Below, one piece after another: positions 19,641 to 20,641 of a stretch of DNA of 20,641 bases; the first letter of the stretch is position 1; each line of letters starts with the position of its first letter. The notes below the pieces were generated by a model that saw nothing but the letters and a program-made list of their open reading frames with translations, did not search any database and had not been told where the DNA came from. Origin of the DNA: a virus; the IMG/VR virus record IMGVR_UViG_3300047551_002633, positions 1-20,641 of that record. One strand, 5' to 3'. The translations under genes and the position numbers were made by a program.

Positions 19641-20641
19641 TCTGAAGTTTCAACGTTCAAAGATTCAACATATAATTCACGCATTAAGTTTTTAAGTTTA
19701 TCAGACTCGACGTTTGTTTGAAGCCCATCTATGTACTTAGATAAAATAGTTATTGTGTCTTCTGCTTGATTGACCAACTCTTCATCTTGCGTAATTGACA
19801 TATCGGTATACTCTTCAACAATCGATACATCTGCGGCGCCAGATTTAATCAAGTTGTCAATTACCGAATCGAAAAGAAAAGCATTTGTCTTTTTCACAAC
19901 AACGATTTTTACATAAGTGTTTTTGAACTGCTCATAATTAAACTTTTTATAATAATCGAAATCATTTTCGGTATCATCATAACAAAGTTTATTGAACATT
20001 GTATATGGGTTTCGAATAAATGTCAACTCTCTTGTTGAGGTATCAAATATATGAAAGCCTCTCTCATCTTGGTAATCTGCCCAAGTCATTTCACCAGGAG
20101 TACCAACATAGGTAATATTGCCGCTGCTAGACTTATGGTGAAAATGCCCAGTCAAAACTACATCATATCGTTCCAGAAGTTTTTTATCTATACCGTCATG
20201 GCAAACATTGCCTCGATCCATCTCAAAACCAGAAATCTCAAAATGCCCGAAACATATTTGAGATTTAGATTGTGAAATCTGATTCATGATTTCTTCTTCA
20301 TTCTCATCACAGATCCAAGGAACGATATCAATCATATCATCAAAAGAAACTTTACTGAAGTCTCTATAGATTGTGATATTATCGTACTCTCTCAATAGCA
20401 ATTCTGAAGAGTTTACTTGAAGAGTATTCTTGAAAGAAACATCATGATTACCAAGAAGAGTGTGAAGTTCAATTCCTTCATCACGGCATCTATCAAAAAA
20501 ATATTTTCTAGCTAAGTAAAGCGAATTGAAGTTAATGAACTTTCGGCGATCAAACAAATCTCCTAGCTGAAAAATAATTTTAATCCCATTCGATAAAAGA
20601 TATGGGAAGAAAACTTCTTCATAAAACTTTTTATAGTATTC
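19637..20641 (-). CDS. 47: Recombination nuclease subunit gp47 (Mre11/SbcD-like), 5' end beyond window
   Basis: Nuclease partner of gp46. The frame is open to the right window edge, giving 334 codons here; the T4 protein is 339 aa, so roughly 20-30 N-terminal residues including the first motif (DxH) lie outside. A frame starting at TTG 20557 would begin inside the second metal motif, G-D-L-F-D-R-R, and is not the true start. Other motifs: LLGNHD, CFGHFEISG, VLTGHFHHKS. The C-terminal region is acidic and probably contacts gp46. The stop overlaps the gp46 ATG by four bases. All visible motifs of the calcineurin-like nuclease fold are intact. Confidence 0.96.
   Translation of the reverse strand, partial: EYYKKFYEEVFFPYLLSNGIKIIFQLGDLFDRRKFINFNSLYLARKYFFDRCRDEGIELHTLLGNHDVSFKNTLQVNSSELLLREYDNITIYRDFSKVSFDDMIDIVPWICDENEEEIMNQISQSKSQICFGHFEISGFEMDRGNVCHDGIDKKLLERYDVVLTGHFHHKSSSGNITYVGTPGEMTWADYQDERGFHIFDTSTRELTFIRNPYTMFNKLCYDDTENDFDYYKKFNYEQFKNTYVKIVVVKKTNAFLFDSVIDNLIKSGAADVSIVEEYTDMSITQDEELVNQAEDTITILSKYIDGLQTNVESDKLKNLMRELYVESLNVETSE

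Noticed and set aside
19637-20557. gp47 starting at TTG 20557
   Set aside because: The frame continues upstream to the window edge and encodes the missing part of the GDLFDRR metal motif.

Overview
The window is a gene-dense, A+T-rich segment of a T4-like myovirus genome. Every supportable gene lies on the minus strand, so transcription runs from high to low coordinates. In that direction the T4 replication and recombination core appears in its classical order: gp47, gp46, gp45, gp44, gp62, regA, gp43. Gene content (CobS/CobT-like pair, Hsp20, peptide deformylase, several MazG-type pyrophosphohydrolases, an Sm-like protein, a short gp62) resembles the marine and freshwater branch of T4-like phages (cyanophage- and pelagiphage-like) more than coliphage T4. 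No photosynthesis gene is present, so the host cannot be named. Phage-encoded rubrerythrin and rubredoxin hint at peroxide or low-oxygen stress in the host.

Layout in transcription order. (1) 20641-14263: gp47 (5' end outside the window), gp46, peptide deformylase, a GNAT-like/2OG-hydroxylase fusion, a GNAT acetyltransferase and a large DNA methyltransferase, each joined to the next by a 4-nt ATGA overlap. (2) 14237-10712: a CobT-like metallopeptidase/VWA protein and a CobS-like AAA+ ATPase, each behind its own near-consensus sigma70 promoter. (3) 10700-10252: a small helix-turn-helix gene bounded by a promoter with an inverted repeat and a strong intrinsic terminator. (4) 10240-6010: glycosyltransferase, dATP/dGTP-pyrophosphohydrolase-like protein, sliding clamp, clamp loader with an endonuclease VII-like gene wedged between its two subunits, RegA and a small unknown protein. 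(5) 6009-5911: a short noncoding, G+C-rich, structured gap. (6) 5910-1: Hsp20, metallophosphoesterase, rubrerythrin, rubredoxin (44 aa), HNH homing-type endonuclease, dCMP deaminase, a Tat-signal-like protein, an AbrB-like/MazG-like fusion, a second MazG-like enzyme, two small proteins and the N-terminal half of DNA polymerase gp43.

The core genes form the replisome (polymerase, clamp, loader), its translational regulator RegA and the Mre11/Rad50-like recombination nuclease. Accessory blocks sit between core genes without disturbing their order: nucleotide-pool enzymes (dCMP deaminase, three pyrophosphohydrolase-like proteins), protein or DNA modification enzymes (deformylase, hydroxylase, acetyltransferase, methyltransferase, glycosyltransferase) and stress proteins. 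Five near-consensus sigma70-type promoters were found at gene junctions; three of them overlap perfect inverted repeats. No tRNA gene, CRISPR array or insertion sequence was seen, and no stretch over 300 bases lacks a gene.
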